Shown piece after piece: positions 35,854 to 36,536 of a DNA stretch of 36,536 bases (its first letter is position 1; the number at the start of each line of letters is the position of its first letter). The notes under the pieces are model-generated. The model was not told the origin of the DNA, did not search any database, and was given only the letters and a program-made list of their open reading frames with translations. This DNA comes from Guptibacillus algicola (lineage in GTDB: Bacteria; Bacillota; Bacilli; Bacillales; Guptibacillaceae): the NCBI RefSeq assembly GCF_020171805.1, contig NZ_JAIVAF010000010.1, positions 1 through 36,536 of the forward strand, in the 5' to 3' direction. Made by a program: the position numbers and the translations under genes.

Positions 35854-35973
35854 GAAAAGCGGAAACGAGCGCTTAGAAATGAAGATATTGGAACTCTTGA
35901 AATGGAACACGCTTTTTGTGTTCCTTTGAAAGAGTGAAATATCGTAATTTCTGCGAGTTGTAGCTAGACATCT
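35854..35973. repeat. Type A structured repeat, copy 1, with type B-like tail
   Basis: Opens GAAAAGCGGAAACGAGCG. Paired segments from outside in are AGAAAT/ATTTCT, GATATT/AATATC, ACTCTT/AAGAGT and GGAACAC/GTGTTCC, with loop GCTTTTT. The last ~15 bases (TAGCTAGACATCT) resemble the end of type B copies instead of the usual type A end (GAAAAC), so this copy is a hybrid. Confidence 0.85.
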
Positions 35974-35974
35974 C

Positions 35975-36086
35975 GAAAAGCGGAAACGAGCGTCTAGAAA
36001 CGGAGATATTGGAACTCTTGAAATGGAACACGCTTTTTGTGTTCCTTTGAAAGAGTGAAATATCGTAATTTCTGCGAGTTGAAAAC
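35975..36086. repeat. Type A structured repeat, copy 2
   Basis: A 112-bp element with the same nested pairing. Its outer 5' arm is the copy-3 version (AGAAAC) and its outer 3' arm the copy-1 version (ATTTCT), leaving one C-A mismatch. The apical arms GGAACAC/GTGTTCC are as in copy 1. It starts the first full 233-bp A+B period. Confidence 0.85.
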
Positions 36087-36207
36087 GAAAAGCGGAGGTG
36101 GCCGTTTAGGTCCGACAAGCGCTGGAGCCTTTTCAAGGGAACACGTCCTTTGTGTTCAATTGAAAAGGTGAAGCGATCGAGGGCCTGGCCACTGCAGCTA
36201 GACACCA
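36087..36207. repeat. Type B structured repeat, copy 1
   Basis: A 121-bp element opening GAAAAGCGGAGGTGGCC. Paired segments are GTGGCC/GGCCAC, AGGTCC/GGGCCT (one U-G pair), CCTTTTCAA/TTGAAAAGG and GAACAC/GTGTTC, with loop GTCCTTT. It shares the first ten bases and the apical GAACAC/GTGTTC hairpin with type A. Confidence 0.85.
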
Positions 36208-36319
36208 GAAAAGCGGAAACGAGCGCTTAGAAACGGAGATATTGGAACTCTTGAACGGGAATACGCTTTTTGTATTCCTGTGAAAGAGTGAAATATCGGA
36301 GTTTCTGCGAGTTGAAAAC
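36208..36319. repeat. Type A structured repeat, copy 3
   Basis: A 112-bp element. Paired arms are AGAAAC/GTTTCT, GATATT/AATATC, ACTCTT/AAGAGT and GGAATAC/GTATTCC. Differences from copy 1 occur on both sides of the stem and keep the pairing. Confidence 0.85.
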
Positions 36320-36440
36320 GAAAAGCGGAGGTGGCCGTTTAGGTCCGACAAGCGCTGGAGCCTTTTCAAGGGAACACGTCCTTTGTGTTCAATTGAAAAG
36401 GTGAAGCGATCGAGGACCTGGCCACTGCAGCTAGACACCA
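36320..36440. repeat. Type B structured repeat, copy 2
   Basis: A 121-bp element identical to B copy 1 as far as I can see, except one base that turns AGGTCC/GGGCCT into the fully paired AGGTCC/GGACCT. Confidence 0.85.
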
Positions 36441-36536
36441 GAAAAGCGGAAACGAGCGCTTAGAAACGGAGATATTGGAACTCTTGAACGGGAATACGCT
36501 TTTTGTATTCCTGTGAAAGAGTGAAATATCGGAGTT
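36441..36536. repeat. Type A structured repeat, copy 4, cut by the window edge
   Basis: The first 96 bases repeat copy 3 without visible change; about 16 bases would be needed to finish it. The array therefore continues beyond the window, and the true copy number is unknown. Confidence 0.85.

Noticed and set aside
35873-36438. Two repetitive minus-strand reading frames (about 110 and 101 residues) in the repeat array
   Set aside because: Both simply translate the repeats, share the same peptide in register with the A+B period, have no ribosome site, and codon changes follow stem pairing and not protein conservation.
35854-36536. CRISPR array
   Set aside because: The repeats are over 110 bp, directly adjacent, and have no unique spacers of similar size; no cas gene is nearby.

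Overview
The window is a stretch of conserved core chromosome from an endospore-forming Bacillaceae bacterium (Firmicutes). Gene content and order follow the Bacillus subtilis origin-proximal region from ispE to lysS and the next rRNA operon, here read on the minus strand: every protein gene, both tRNAs and the rRNA lie on minus. Sporulation genes (spoIIE, spoVG, spoVT, fin, yabP, yabQ) rule out a non-sporulating relative. The genus cannot be fixed from this sequence; the dispersed GAAAAGCGG-type repeats suggest a soil, marine or alkaliphilic Bacillaceae lineage, but that is a guess.

In transcription order (high to low coordinates) the layout is: a repeat cluster (35854-36536, cut by the window edge); ispE; purR-ridA; spoVG; glmU-prs-ctc; pth-fin-mfd; spoVT; a cell envelope, division and sporulation group yabM-mazG-rqcP, yabP-yabQ-divIC and yabR; tRNA-Met and tRNA-Glu; spoIIE-yabS-yabT-tilS-hpt-ftsH; coaX and hslO; cysK; the p-aminobenzoate/folate operon pabB-pabA-pabC-folP-folB-folK-yazB; lysS; and the promoters, leader and first bases of a 16S rRNA gene.

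Much of the regulation is readable. Sigma-A promoters precede cysK, ftsH, the tRNAs, yabR, glmU, purR, lysS and the rRNA operon. There is a Spo0A-type spoIIE promoter with 21-bp spacing, a sigma-B promoter at ctc, a probable sigma-H promoter at spoVG, and two near-identical forespore (sigma-F/G) promoters at fin and spoVT. Two inverted PurBoxes flank the purR promoter. Fourteen intrinsic terminators divide the units. Several annotated starts are moved downstream because Shine-Dalgarno placement and family N-termini favour it (lysS, folP, pabB, hslO, spoIIE, mfd, spoVG, ispE and others).

The unusual parts are few: (1) a tandem array of two interleaved ~112/121-bp elements beside ispE, each able to fold into one long hairpin, with compensatory base changes between copies; (2) a 20-base duplicate of the tRNA-Glu 3' end 116 bp beyond the gene; (3) absence of dusB from its usual place between yazB and lysS; (4) a glycine/arginine-rich insertion in YabR. 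No CRISPR array, insertion sequence, prophage gene or defence cassette was found.
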